NCBI GenBank assembly: GCA_045652125.1
Contig: JAZRTT010000037.1
Coordinates: 49,097-113,096, forward strand
Origin: Avoscillospira sp045652125
Lineage (GTDB): Bacteria > Bacillota > Clostridia > Oscillospirales > Oscillospiraceae
Direction of reading: 5' to 3'
Length of the DNA: 64,000 bases
Shown here: positions 42,024 to 51,493 of the stretch, in pieces
Position numbering within the stretch: position 1 is the stretch's first letter
Layout: the number at the start of each line of letters is the position of its first letter
The notes under the pieces: model-generated
The model's input: only the letters and a program-made list of their open reading frames with translations
Told to the model about the DNA's origin: nothing
The model's database searches: none
Made by a program: the position numbers and the translations under genes

Positions 42024-44657
42024 ATGGAACCGAAAAAGTACGGACTCAACGAGCTGAGAGAGATGTTCCTCAGCTATTTTGAAAGCAAGGGTCATCTGCG
42101 TCTGCCCAGCTTTTCTCTTGTCCCTCAGAATGATGCTTCTTTGCTGCTCATCAACTCCGGCATGGCGCCCATGAAGCCCTTCTTCAAGGGCGAGCAGGAG
42201 CCACCCAGAAGACGGGTCTGCACCTGCCAGAAGTGCATCCGTACCGGCGATATTGAAAACATCGGCAAGACCGCCCGCCACGGCACTTACTTTGAAATGC
42301 TGGGCAACTTCTCCTTCGGTGATTATTTCAAGGAAGAAGCCATTGAATTCTGCTGGGAATTCTTGACCAAGGTGGTGGGTCTGGACGAAAGCCGCCTGTA
42401 TCCCTCTATTTACGAAAACGACGAAGAAGCCTGTGAGATCTGGAACAAGAAGATCGGCATTTCTCCGGAGCGAATCTTCCGGTTCGGCAAAGGCGACAAT
42501 TTCTGGGAGCACGGTGCAGGTCCCTGCGGCCCCTGCTCTGTGGTCTACTATGACCGCGGCGAAAAGTACGGCTGCGGCGAACCGGGCTGTACCGTTGGCT
42601 GTGACTGTGACCGCTATATGGAAGTGTGGAACAATGTGTTCTCCCAGTTTGACAACGACGGTGCCGGCAACTACACCGAGCTGGCTCAGAAGAACATTGA
42701 CACAGGTATGGGTCTGGAGCGTCTGGCTGTGGTTTGTCAGGATGTAGACTCTCTGTTTGATGTGGATACGGTCATGCGAATCACCAATCGGGTCACAGAA
42801 CTGACCGGTGCATCCTACGGGCAGACTACCCGGATGGATGTGAGCCTCCGGGTCATTACGGACCATATCCGCTCTGCCACCTTTATGATCTGTGACGGCG
42901 TTTTGCCCTCCAACGAGGGTCGTGGATATGTTTTGCGCCGTCTGCTTCGTCGGGCGGCCCGTCACGGCAAGCTGCTGGGTGTCAATGAACCGTTTTTGTT
43001 TAAGGTTGTGGAAACGGTTGTTGCGGAAAATGCCGGCCAATACACCGATCTGGTAGAAAAGCAGACCTATATCACCAAAGTCATTAAGGTGGAGGAAGAG
43101 AACTTCGCCAAGACCATCGACGGCGGCATGAAGATTTTCTCTGAACTGCTGGCAGAGCACAAGGCTGCCGGTGAGACGGTATTCTCCGGTGCAGATGCAT
43201 TCAAGCTTTATGATACCTATGGCTTCCCCATTGACCTGACCATGGAAATGGTGGAAGAAGAGGGCCTGACCGTGGATCAGGAGGCATTCACCCAGCTCAT
43301 GCAGGAACAGCGCCAGAGAGCCAGAAAGGCAAGAGAAGCATTGGGAGATCTCGGCTGGGCCGGCGTGGATCTGGGGCAGGAAATGGCAGCCACGGAATTT
43401 GTGGGTTACACCTGCAATTCCATCGACGATGCCAAGGTTCTTGCTATTGTAGTGGAGGGCGAACTCCGGGATGAAATTGCCTCCGGCGCGGAAGCCATTG
43501 TGGTGCTGGACAAGACTCCCTTTTATGCAGAAATGGGCGGACAGGTGGCCGATCATGGCACCATTGCCGGTTTTGCCGTTCATGACGTACAGAAGAACAA
43601 AGGCGGTAAGTATATGCACTATGGCCGCCTGACGAAAGGTGCCATCCGGGTGGGGGATACCGTTTCCGCTGCCATCGATACGGAGCGTCGGGCTGCCATC
43701 GGCAGAGCCCATACGGCTACCCATCTGCTCCAGTCTGCCCTTATGAAGGTTCTGGGCGAGAACTGCCATCAGGCCGGTTCTCTGGTAGAACCTGACCACC
43801 TGCGCTTTGACTTTACCAACTTCTCCGCCATGACTGCCGAGGAACTGGCAACGGTATCCAAGAACGTGATGGAGATGATTTTGGATGGTGCCGATGTGGA
43901 TACGAAGGAAATGCCCATTGAAGAAGCCAAAAAGCTGGGTGCAACGGCACTGTTCGGCGAAAAATACGGCGATACAGTCCGTGTGGTCAAAATGGGCGAG
44001 TATTCTTTGGAATTTTGCGGTGGTACGCACCTGACCAATACGGCCAAGGTCGGTCCGTTCCGCATTCTGTCGGAAGCCTCTGTGGCCTCCGGTGTCCGCC
44101 GGATCGAGGCTTACACGGGCAAGGAAGTCATTAACCAGATGGATCGGATGAACCGCACCATTCTGGAAACTGCCGAACACCTCAAGACCACCCCCAAGGA
44201 CCTGCTGAACCGGGCCGACAGCCTCATTGCCGAGGTAAAAGAGCTGAAGCAGGGTATGGATCGACTGAAGGACAAGCTGTTCTCCGGGGAGATCGAGCGA
44301 ACATTGTTTGGTGCCAAGACGGTCAAGGGTCTGAAGGTCATCACCGTCATCCGGAACGATATGGATGCCAACGATCTGCGGAAAATGGGCGACTTCCTCA
44401 AGGATAAGGCAGGGGATGTAGTCGCATTGCTGGCGGCAGTTCAGGACGGAAAAATCACCCTCAATGCGGTTTGCGGCAAAGATGCCGTTGCAGCCGGAAT
44501 CAAAGCCGGGGATATTATCAAAACGCTGGCTCCCATCTGCGGTGGCCGCGGCGGCGGCAAGCCCGACAGTGCCATGGGCGGCGGCACCGATGTAATGAAG
44601 CTGGATGATATGATGGCAGCTCTGGACAATTTTGTGGCAGAGCGTGTAAAAGAGTAA
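42024..44657 (+). CDS. alaS: Alanyl-tRNA synthetase
   Basis: This class II synthetase (877 residues) charges tRNA-Ala. The order is the catalytic domain (RTGDIENIGKTARHGTYFEMLGNFSFGDY), the tRNA-recognition region (NEGRGYVLRRLLRRAARHG), the editing domain with zinc ligands HTATH and CGGTH, and a C-Ala domain ending near GGRGGGKPDSAMGGG. The length is normal. The start is ATG 42024, 8 bases after AGGAG. A TTG two codons upstream is closer to that site but less likely. It heads a long run of same-strand genes. Confidence 0.98.
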   Translation: MEPKKYGLNELREMFLSYFESKGHLRLPSFSLVPQNDASLLLINSGMAPMKPFFKGEQEPPRRRVCTCQKCIRTGDIENIGKTARHGTYFEMLGNFSFGDYFKEEAIEFCWEFLTKVVGLDESRLYPSIYENDEEACEIWNKKIGISPERIFRFGKGDNFWEHGAGPCGPCSVVYYDRGEKYGCGEPGCTVGCDCDRYMEVWNNVFSQFDNDGAGNYTELAQKNIDTGMGLERLAVVCQDVDSLFDVDTVMRITNRVTELTGASYGQTTRMDVSLRVITDHIRSATFMICDGVLPSNEGRGYVLRRLLRRAARHGKLLGVNEPFLFKVVETVVAENAGQYTDLVEKQTYITKVIKVEEENFAKTIDGGMKIFSELLAEHKAAGETVFSGADAFKLYDTYGFPIDLTMEMVEEEGLTVDQEAFTQLMQEQRQRARKAREALGDLGWAGVDLGQEMAATEFVGYTCNSIDDAKVLAIVVEGELRDEIASGAEAIVVLDKTPFYAEMGGQVADHGTIAGFAVHDVQKNKGGKYMHYGRLTKGAIRVGDTVSAAIDTERRAAIGRAHTATHLLQSALMKVLGENCHQAGSLVEPDHLRFDFTNFSAMTAEELATVSKNVMEMILDGADVDTKEMPIEEAKKLGATALFGEKYGDTVRVVKMGEYSLEFCGGTHLTNTAKVGPFRILSEASVASGVRRIEAYTGKEVINQMDRMNRTILETAEHLKTTPKDLLNRADSLIAEVKELKQGMDRLKDKLFSGEIERTLFGAKTVKGLKVITVIRNDMDANDLRKMGDFLKDKAGDVVALLAAVQDGKITLNAVCGKDAVAAGIKAGDIIKTLAPICGGRGGGKPDSAMGGGTDVMKLDDMMAALDNFVAERVKE

Positions 44658-44669
44658 GGAGGCGGAACC

Positions 44670-45008
44670 GTGTCTGAGTGTCTGTTTTGTAAGATCATTG
44701 CCGGGGAAATTCCCAGCAGTAAAGTCTATGAAGATGAACTTTGCTACGCCTTTCATGACATTGCACCCATGGCTCCCACACATTTTTTGGTGGTACCAAA
44801 GGCTCACTTTGGCTCAGCGGCGGAGGTAACGGAAGAAAATGCCCCTGTTGTAGGTCATATTTATGCCGTGATCGCCAAACTGGCCAAGGAACTGGGCTTT
44901 GCAGATGGGTACCGTGTAGTGACGAATGTAGGAGAACTGGCCGGTCAGACGGTCCGTCACATCCATTTCCATGTCTTATCCGGCAAGCCTCTGGGCAGCT
45001 TTAACTGA
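44670..45008 (+). CDS. hinT: HIT-family purine nucleoside phosphoramidase (HinT type)
   Basis: This is a 112-residue histidine-triad protein. The N-terminal CLFCKIIAGEIPSSKVYEDE holds a Cys pair typical of the group. The active-site triad is HIHFHV near the C terminus. HinT proteins hydrolyse AMP-lysine and aminoacyl-adenylates, which makes the place behind alaS sensible though not proven to matter. The start is GTG at 44670, with AAGGAGGCGG ending 3 bases upstream. Confidence 0.9.
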   Translation: MSECLFCKIIAGEIPSSKVYEDELCYAFHDIAPMAPTHFLVVPKAHFGSAAEVTEENAPVVGHIYAVIAKLAKELGFADGYRVVTNVGELAGQTVRHIHFHVLSGKPLGSFN

Positions 45009-45009
45009 G

Positions 45010-45651
45010 ATGTACCAGAATATCTTATTTGATTTGGACGGTACTGTGACCGAATCCGGAATCGGCATTACCAAATCCGTAGCGTATGCGCTGCAAAAAT
45101 GGGGGATCACAGAACAGGACCCCCAAAAGCTCAATCGATTTGTAGGCCCGCCGCTGATAACTTCCTTTATGGAATATTACGGCTTTACAGCGGAAGATGC
45201 CGTCAAGGCTGTGGAAGATTACCGGGAATACTATGCGGTAAAAGGCATTTTTGAAAACAGAGTCTATGACGGAGTGGTCAAAATGCTGGAGACGTTGAAA
45301 AATCAGGGAAGAACCTGCATTTTGGCAACGGCCAAGCCGGAAGAATATGCCATTCGGATTTTAGAGCATTTTGACCTGTCCCGGTATTTTTCCGTGGTAG
45401 CGGGTGCGACAATGGATGAGCGGCGCACAGATAAAACATCGGTCATTGCCTATGCATTGGAAAAGGCCGGAATCGCAGATCGTGCCTCTGCGGTGATGGT
45501 GGGTGACCGGGAGCATGATATTTTGGGGGCAAAAGCCAATGGCCTGCACAGCATCGGTGTTCTTTACGGCTACGGCAGCCGGGAAGAACTGGTGAATGCC
45601 GGCGCCGAATATATTGCTGCCGCGTCGGAAGATATTTTGAAATTTGTTTGA
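45010..45651 (+). CDS. HAD-family hydrolase, phosphoglycolate phosphatase-like
   Basis: This 213-residue haloacid dehalogenase-fold phosphatase has motif I DLDGTVTES with the nucleophilic Asp, motif II in ILATAKPEE, the motif III Lys in RRTDKTS, and motif IV in MVGDREHDILGAKANG. An alpha-helical cap between motifs I and II places it in the Gph/PgpH-like subgroup. The substrate is unknown. ATG 45010 is one base after the hinT stop; the earlier ATG at 44971 overlaps hinT. Confidence 0.87.
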   Translation: MYQNILFDLDGTVTESGIGITKSVAYALQKWGITEQDPQKLNRFVGPPLITSFMEYYGFTAEDAVKAVEDYREYYAVKGIFENRVYDGVVKMLETLKNQGRTCILATAKPEEYAIRILEHFDLSRYFSVVAGATMDERRTDKTSVIAYALEKAGIADRASAVMVGDREHDILGAKANGLHSIGVLYGYGSREELVNAGAEYIAAASEDILKFV

Positions 45652-45656
45652 AGTGT

Positions 45657-45683
45657 TCCCCTGTGCTCTATGGGCACAGGGGA
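45657..45683 (+). other. Hairpin between the HAD phosphatase gene and comEC
   Basis: TCCCCTGTGC (45657-45666) pairs with GCACAGGGGA (45674-45683). No T tract follows, so readthrough into comEC is expected. Confidence 0.5.
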
Positions 45684-45702
45684 GATTTACATAGGAGGAT
45701 AG

Positions 45703-47913
45703 ATGAGAAAGCTGGCACTGTTTTCGGCAGGGTTCGCCTTGGCGGCGGCTCTGTTTGTTTATCTGCAGTGGGGCCGTTGGGTCCTTTGGCCGGCCGGTAT
45801 ATGTCTTGTGCTGTCTCCTTGCTGTTTGCGTCTGGGTTTGGGGCGCTGTTGTGCGGTCCTTTTGGGTCTTGCTGCAGGGCTGCTGTGGTGCTTTGGCTAT
45901 GGAGAGATTCGATTGGGACCGGCAGACCGTGCCTGTGGGAACCAACAGGTGATTTGTGCTGTACTTTTGGACAGTCCGGAAGAGACTGCTTATGGTTCCA
46001 GAGCTGTGGTGGAAGTGTCTCTGGAGGAAAAAAACTACCGTGCCATGCTTTATGGAGAAGAAAACCTGATGGCTGCAAAACCGGGCGATCAGGTACGCTG
46101 TCTGGCCCAGATCAAGTCCAGTCTTTCCCGAGAGGACCAAGAGAATCGTTTTTATCACCGGTCTGCCGGGACGATGCTGCTGCTTTATGCCCAGTCAGAG
46201 CCGGAACTGCAGTCCGGCACTCCGACTTGGACAACGGCGCTGCGCCTTTGGTTTCAGAAGCGGATCTGTTCTCTTTATGGGGAGGAGATCTCACCGCTCT
46301 TATTGGCATTGCTCACCGGCGATCAGAGAAATCTGTCATACGCCCGGCGCAATGACCTTTCTGTGGCCGGGCTCAGTCATGTGGTTTCCGTATCCGGCCT
46401 TCACGTGGCTGTCCTTTTATCGGCATTGGCAATGTGTTTTGGGTATCATCCAAGGCTGACGGCGTTGTTTGGGATTCCGGTACTGCTTGCATTTGTGCTG
46501 ATGACCGGAGCGGCACCGTCTGCCTGCCGTGCGGCGGTGATGCAGATCTTGATGATAACGGCACCGCTGGTTCGTCGGGAAAATGACCCATGGACCAATC
46601 TTTCTGCGGCGTCTTTGCTGCTCTTAATGGAAAATCCATGGTCCATTGCCGATGTTGGCTTTCAGCTCTCCTTTGCCGCTGTCTCGGGACTGCTCTTATT
46701 TTCTTCTCCGCTGCAAAAACGATTGCTGGGGCAAAAGAAACGCCCCGGTTTTCTGTGGAACATGGCAGTTTCCGGCATTGCGGCCTGTCTTTCCGCCACG
46801 GTAGCGACTTTGCCGCTGACAACATATTATTTTGGAATTCTGTCCCTTTGTGCCGTTTTGACGAACCTGCTGACCCTTTGGGCGGTAAATATCATGTTGA
46901 TACTGGGACTGGCCTCCTGTTTATTGGGAGGCATGGGTACTGTATTGGCACTGCCGGTAACGGTTTTGTCCCATTATGTCCTTTGGCTGGTGGAGACGGC
47001 CGCTCGGTTTCCCTATGGGGCAGCTTACCTGTCAAATGTGCCGCTGATGGTTTGGGGCGTATGTGCATACGTCCTTGCGACCTGGCTGCTTTTAAGGGAA
47101 AAACCGCTCAGTTTTTGGCCGTTGACGGTTATGACCGCGGCGTTTTTGACCTGTATTCTATGGGGACGGTGGGAGTACGGCCACAATGCTCCCGTATATC
47201 GGATTCTGGATGTAGGGCAGGGGCAGTGTGTTCTTCTGGAGTTGGGAGAGCTGACGGCTGTGGTGGATTGCGGAGGGGAATATCCCGAGGAAGCAGGCGA
47301 AATCGCAGCCAGAACGCTGCACAGCGGCGGACAGACCCATGTGGATATCCTGGCATTGACTCATTACGATTCCGATCATGCAGGCGGAGCGGAACAACTG
47401 CTGCACCGGGTATCTGTGGGAATGGTTCTGCTGCCGGATGTTCCGGATGAAAGAGGGGTGCGGGCAGCCATAGAAAAGGCTGCCGAGGAAGCCGGAAGCC
47501 GTGTGCTTGCGATATCGTCTCTGACGAAAATGAGCTTTCGCGGCGGAGAGATTACAGTATATCCGCCCTGTTTCCGGGAAGATGAAAACAATGGGGGCAT
47601 CTGTGTCTTGGCAACGGCGGAAGAATATGATATTCTAATAACCGGAGATTTGGACCAAATGGCAGAGCTGCGGCTTTTGTCTCATTGGGATCTTCCTGAG
47701 GTGGAGGTGCTGGCAGCCGGACATCACGGAGCAAAAACATCTACCGGCACTACGCTGCTGGAAGTTACACATCCGCAGTATGTGGCCATTTCTGTGGGCG
47801 CAGGCAATCCCTATGGGCATCCTGCCAGGGAGACGCTGGAGCGAATCTTGCATTCGGGTGCAGAGATCATCCGAACAGACGAAGCCGGAACGATCGTGTT
47901 GAGAAGGAGGTGA
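45703..47913 (+). CDS. comEC: ComEC/Rec2-family DNA-uptake channel protein
   Basis: ComEC moves single-stranded DNA across the membrane during natural transformation. The 736-residue sequence has N-terminal membrane segments and a DUF4131-like soluble part. The Competence domain with many helices includes SVSGLHVAVLLSAL. A C-terminal metallo-beta-lactamase domain carries ILDVGQGQCVLLE, THYDSDHAGG, ITGDLDQMAE and AAGHHGAKTST. All parts appear intact. comEA and the pilus genes are not in the window, so competence itself cannot be claimed. TAGGAGG precedes the ATG. Confidence 0.94.
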   Translation: MRKLALFSAGFALAAALFVYLQWGRWVLWPAGICLVLSPCCLRLGLGRCCAVLLGLAAGLLWCFGYGEIRLGPADRACGNQQVICAVLLDSPEETAYGSRAVVEVSLEEKNYRAMLYGEENLMAAKPGDQVRCLAQIKSSLSREDQENRFYHRSAGTMLLLYAQSEPELQSGTPTWTTALRLWFQKRICSLYGEEISPLLLALLTGDQRNLSYARRNDLSVAGLSHVVSVSGLHVAVLLSALAMCFGYHPRLTALFGIPVLLAFVLMTGAAPSACRAAVMQILMITAPLVRRENDPWTNLSAASLLLLMENPWSIADVGFQLSFAAVSGLLLFSSPLQKRLLGQKKRPGFLWNMAVSGIAACLSATVATLPLTTYYFGILSLCAVLTNLLTLWAVNIMLILGLASCLLGGMGTVLALPVTVLSHYVLWLVETAARFPYGAAYLSNVPLMVWGVCAYVLATWLLLREKPLSFWPLTVMTAAFLTCILWGRWEYGHNAPVYRILDVGQGQCVLLELGELTAVVDCGGEYPEEAGEIAARTLHSGGQTHVDILALTHYDSDHAGGAEQLLHRVSVGMVLLPDVPDERGVRAAIEKAAEEAGSRVLAISSLTKMSFRGGEITVYPPCFREDENNGGICVLATAEEYDILITGDLDQMAELRLLSHWDLPEVEVLAAGHHGAKTSTGTTLLEVTHPQYVAISVGAGNPYGHPARETLERILHSGAEIIRTDEAGTIVLRRR

Positions 47914-47917
47914 ACCA

Positions 47918-48985
47918 ATGGCAAAGAAGAAGGAATTTGACGGCCCTGATGGGTTATCCGTCCTGAAACAGCAAATAAAAAGCGGAGATTACGGAAACTT
48001 GTATCTGTTTTTCGGCGAGGAACATTATCTTCGCGACCATTATCTGCAGCAATTGAAAAAGAAGTTGTTGGGCGGTCCGGCAGAGGACTTTAACTACCAT
48101 CGGTTCACGCAGGAAAATATGGATTTTCAATCATTGGCCAATGCAGTGGAAGCCATGCCAATGATTGCGGAGCATAGCCTGATTCAGATAGATGACTGCG
48201 ATCTGAGCAAACTGAACGAAAGCGACCGGGATGCTTTGACCGATATTTTGTCTGACATTCCCGATTATTGTACGATCGTATTTGTCTTTGACACGGTGGA
48301 GTATAAATATGACAAGCGATATAAAAAGCTTGCAGAAGCCATTGGACGAGGTCTGTCTGTGGAATTTGCACGCCAGAGCCAGCGGGAGCTGACTGCATGG
48401 ATCAGGCGGCATTTTAAGGTTTATAACAAGGAAATCGGTGACCGGGAATGTGAACATCTTATCTTTGTGACCGGTGGTACTATGACTGCATTGGAATCGG
48501 AAATCGGAAAGATTGCCGCCTATGCACAGGGTACTTCGGTAACGGAGCAGGATATCAATGCTGTGACGATCCCTGTGTTGGATGCGGAGGTTTTCCATAT
48601 TACCGATGCCATTGCTGTGGGTGACTATGAAAAGGCGCTGAATAAACTGCGGACATTGATACAGATGCAGGAAGACCCTATATTGCTCCTTGCAGCCATT
48701 GGCGGCAGTCTGCGGCGCCTGCTCTATGCCAGAGTTTGTATAGCATCTGGAAAGGGGGAGGGGGCATTATCCGAACTGCTGAAAAGCGCATCCGGATATC
48801 CTCCCCACAGTTATGTGGTGCAAAAAACCATGACCACAGCTCGGCAGGTCAGCGACCGGTTTTGCGAAAGAGCCATGGAATTGTGTTTGGAAGCAGATGA
48901 GAAATTGAAATCTTATTCCGGTTCCGGCCAGCGCACGCTGGAACTGCTGCTGCTGGCTCTGGCACAGGAGGCTCGCCATGGTTAA
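47918..48985 (+). CDS. holA: DNA polymerase III delta subunit
   Basis: HolA (355 residues) is the clamp-loader subunit that opens the sliding clamp. The N-terminal domain has NLYLFFGEEHYLRDHYLQQLKKKLL. The AAA-like domain contains SLANAVEAMPMIAEHSLIQIDDCDL, and the C-terminal collar region has SYSGSGQRTLELLLLALA. It lies 4 bases after comEC, a common order in Firmicutes, and overlaps rnmV by 8 bases. Confidence 0.93.
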   Translation: MAKKKEFDGPDGLSVLKQQIKSGDYGNLYLFFGEEHYLRDHYLQQLKKKLLGGPAEDFNYHRFTQENMDFQSLANAVEAMPMIAEHSLIQIDDCDLSKLNESDRDALTDILSDIPDYCTIVFVFDTVEYKYDKRYKKLAEAIGRGLSVEFARQSQRELTAWIRRHFKVYNKEIGDRECEHLIFVTGGTMTALESEIGKIAAYAQGTSVTEQDINAVTIPVLDAEVFHITDAIAVGDYEKALNKLRTLIQMQEDPILLLAAIGGSLRRLLYARVCIASGKGEGALSELLKSASGYPPHSYVVQKTMTTARQVSDRFCERAMELCLEADEKLKSYSGSGQRTLELLLLALAQEARHG

Positions 48986-49559
48986 GATCAGGGAAGCCAT
49001 TGTGGTTGAGGGGAAATATGATAAAAATACCCTGCGTCAGGTGGTGGACACGGCGGTGTTCCGGACCGATGGCTTTGGGGTGATGAAAAACAAAGAACTG
49101 TTGTCTTTTTTGCGCCGGGTAGCTGAGACTCGGGGGCTCATTATTTTGACAGACTCTGACGGTGCAGGATTTGTGATCCGCAATTATCTCAAGGGTGCTT
49201 TGCCCAAAGAACAAGTGCGTCACGCCTATATCCCTGATATCGCAGGCAAGGAAAAGCGAAAAAGCACACCCGGCAAGGAAGGGAAACTGGGTGTGGAAGG
49301 CATGCCCCCGGAGCTGCTGCTGGACGTTTTGCGAAAGGCAGGCGCCACCTTTGAAGCGGGGGAAGTGCCGGAAGCCCGTACACCCATCACCAAGGCAAAC
49401 TTTTATGAATGGGGACTTACCGGCAGGGCAGACAGCCGCATAAAGCGGCTGGAATTGCTGAAAAAACTAAATTTTCCGGAACATATGAGCACCAATGCCA
49501 TGTTGGAGGCGCTGAATGTTCTGTATGATAAAGATACTTTTATCGAGGAAGTGCTATGA
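48978..49559 (+). CDS. rnmV: Ribonuclease M5
   Basis: RNase M5 matures 5S rRNA in Firmicutes. The 193-residue protein has a Toprim domain with the catalytic Glu in AIVVEGKYDKNTLRQ and the DxD-type LTDSDGAGFVIRNYL, then HAYIPDIAGKEKRK and KLGVEGMPPELL. The C-terminal part (EWGLTGRADSRIKRLELLKKL) matches the family. It overlaps holA at its start and the ABC-F gene by ATGA at its end, so the three are likely coupled in translation. Confidence 0.94.
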   Translation: MVKIREAIVVEGKYDKNTLRQVVDTAVFRTDGFGVMKNKELLSFLRRVAETRGLIILTDSDGAGFVIRNYLKGALPKEQVRHAYIPDIAGKEKRKSTPGKEGKLGVEGMPPELLLDVLRKAGATFEAGEVPEARTPITKANFYEWGLTGRADSRIKRLELLKKLNFPEHMSTNAMLEALNVLYDKDTFIEEVL

Positions 49560-51433
49560 TCGATATATCCGTAAAAGAGCTGGTCAAATCCTTTGACGCG
49601 GATCGAAATATTCTGGACGGACTGAGCTTTGATATTCAGGCCGGAGAACGGGTCGGCATCATGGGGCGCAACGGCGCAGGAAAGACCACTTTGTTTAAGA
49701 TTCTCACCGGTGAAATTGGCTATGATACCGGCGAAATATCATTTGCACCCGGAAAAAAAGTAGGACTTATCTCTCAGATTCCCAATTATCCAATGGACTA
49801 CACCGTGGAAAAAGTCTTGCGGACTGCCTTTGCGGAGCTTTCGGGGATCAAAAACAAACTGGAGAAACTGGAGCACTCCATGGGGGAACATCCCACACCG
49901 GAGGTTCTGAGCCAGTATGACAGTCTGATGAACCGTTATTCCGTAGATGGCGGCTACGATATGGATGTGGATTTGGAAAAGATCTGCAATGGTCTGAATG
50001 TGCCGAAAACCATGCGAAGCCAATTATTCTGCGAGTTGTCCGGCGGAGAAAAAACAAGGGTGAATCTGGCGCGGCTGCTTCTGGAAAAAACGGATATTCT
50101 TCTGTTGGACGAGCCGACCAACCATTTGGATATGAAGAGCGTGGAATGGCTGGAGGAATATATCCTTCGGTTCCGCGGCACGGTGCTTGCCATCTCCCAT
50201 GACCGGTATTTTCTGGATCGGATCGTTCAGAGAATCGTGGAGCTCCATGACGGAAAGGCAGAGTTCTACTCCGGTAATTATTCTTTCTATGTAGAAGAAA
50301 AGCAGGCCCGGTTTCAACTGCAGATGAAGCAGTACGAGCAGGAGCAGGTCAAGATTAAGCAGCTTGGCTACACGGTGGAGCGGATGAAGGGCTGGGGCAT
50401 CAATAACCGTACCCTTTACCGCAGAGCCATGTCCATCCAGCACCGAATCGATCGGATGAATCATACGGCTCGCCCCAAACAGGACAAGCACCTGCGGATG
50501 CATTTTGAAGAAAAAGACTTTTTCGGTGACGAGGTTTTTACCGTAAAGAACCTGTCCAAATCCTTCGGAGAACGTACTTTGTTTTCCAATGTGGAACTGG
50601 AAGTCAAAGGCGGAGAACGAATTGCCCTTCTGGGTGACAACGGCACGGGAAAATCCACTTTTTTGAAAATTTTGCTGCAGGAAGAAACCGGCACTACGGG
50701 CCGGGTCCACTTTGGCCCGACGGTAAAGTCTGCCTATCTGCCGCAGATCATCCACTTTGCGCATCCGGAGCGGACGTTGTACGACACCATGCTTTACGAG
50801 AAAAACTGTACACCGCAGACCGCGCGTGACCGGTTGGGCAGTTTTTTGTTTCAGGGAGAAGATGTGTTCAAACGGGTAAGCGCTCTCTCCGGCGGAGAAC
50901 AGAGCCGTTTGCGGCTGTGTATGCTCATGGATGAGAAGATCAATCTTTTGATTTTGGACGAGCCTACCAACCATCTGGATATTGCATCCCGGGAATGGAT
51001 CGAGGAAGCTGTGGAAGATTACGAGGGGACGCTGTTGTTTGTTTCACACGACCGGTATTTTGTAGACCGGTTTGCCACCCGGGTGTGGGAGCTGGAAAAC
51101 GGAGAAATTCGGGATTTCAAGTGTCCTTATGCCAAATACCGCTCCATCAAGGAGCATGAAGCCATGCAGCACCAGCCGGTTTATTCCGAAAAAAAGGAAA
51201 AAAAGGAAAAGCCCAAAAACAACGACAAGCAGCTGGAGAAGAAACTTCGTGCTGTGGAGAGAGAAGTGGAAAAGCAGGAGGCTGTAGTGGCTTCTTACGA
51301 TCCGCTGATCGAGGCCGCCGCTGCCGAATATCAGGAACTGAGCCGCCTGTTGGCAGAAAAAGAAAAAGCGGAAACGGTGCTCGAATCGTTGATGGAGCAG
51401 TGGGAGACGCTTTCCATGGAATTGGACGGCTGA
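49556..51433 (+). CDS. ABC-F family ATPase
   Basis: This soluble 625-residue protein has two ABC domains and no membrane part. It has Walker A motifs GRNGAGKTT and GDNGTGKST, signature motifs ELSGGEKTRV and LSGGEQSRL, and Walker B motifs ILLLDEPTNHLD and LLILDEPTNHLD. The interdomain linker lies at about 245-300. A charged coiled-coil tail (about 560-625) resembles Uup/YfmR-type members. ABC-F proteins act on ribosomes or, in some cases, give antibiotic resistance. Chromosomal context with rnmV favours a housekeeping role. Confidence 0.9.
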   Translation: MIDISVKELVKSFDADRNILDGLSFDIQAGERVGIMGRNGAGKTTLFKILTGEIGYDTGEISFAPGKKVGLISQIPNYPMDYTVEKVLRTAFAELSGIKNKLEKLEHSMGEHPTPEVLSQYDSLMNRYSVDGGYDMDVDLEKICNGLNVPKTMRSQLFCELSGGEKTRVNLARLLLEKTDILLLDEPTNHLDMKSVEWLEEYILRFRGTVLAISHDRYFLDRIVQRIVELHDGKAEFYSGNYSFYVEEKQARFQLQMKQYEQEQVKIKQLGYTVERMKGWGINNRTLYRRAMSIQHRIDRMNHTARPKQDKHLRMHFEEKDFFGDEVFTVKNLSKSFGERTLFSNVELEVKGGERIALLGDNGTGKSTFLKILLQEETGTTGRVHFGPTVKSAYLPQIIHFAHPERTLYDTMLYEKNCTPQTARDRLGSFLFQGEDVFKRVSALSGGEQSRLRLCMLMDEKINLLILDEPTNHLDIASREWIEEAVEDYEGTLLFVSHDRYFVDRFATRVWELENGEIRDFKCPYAKYRSIKEHEAMQHQPVYSEKKEKKEKPKNNDKQLEKKLRAVEREVEKQEAVVASYDPLIEAAAAEYQELSRLLAEKEKAETVLESLMEQWETLSMELDG

Positions 51434-51493
51434 TTGACATTCCGGAAACGAATGATAAAATATCTATAATTATATTATGAAGGAGAAAATCTC

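Noticed and set aside
41982..44807. 941-codon antisense frame over alaS
   Set aside because: alaS is unambiguous on the plus strand and the antisense frame has no domain signature.
49556..51433. Antibiotic-resistance ABC-F protein
   Set aside because: The chromosomal context with rnmV and holA and the Uup/YfmR-like tail give no sign of a resistance cassette. Resistance cannot be excluded by sequence alone, but I do not claim it.
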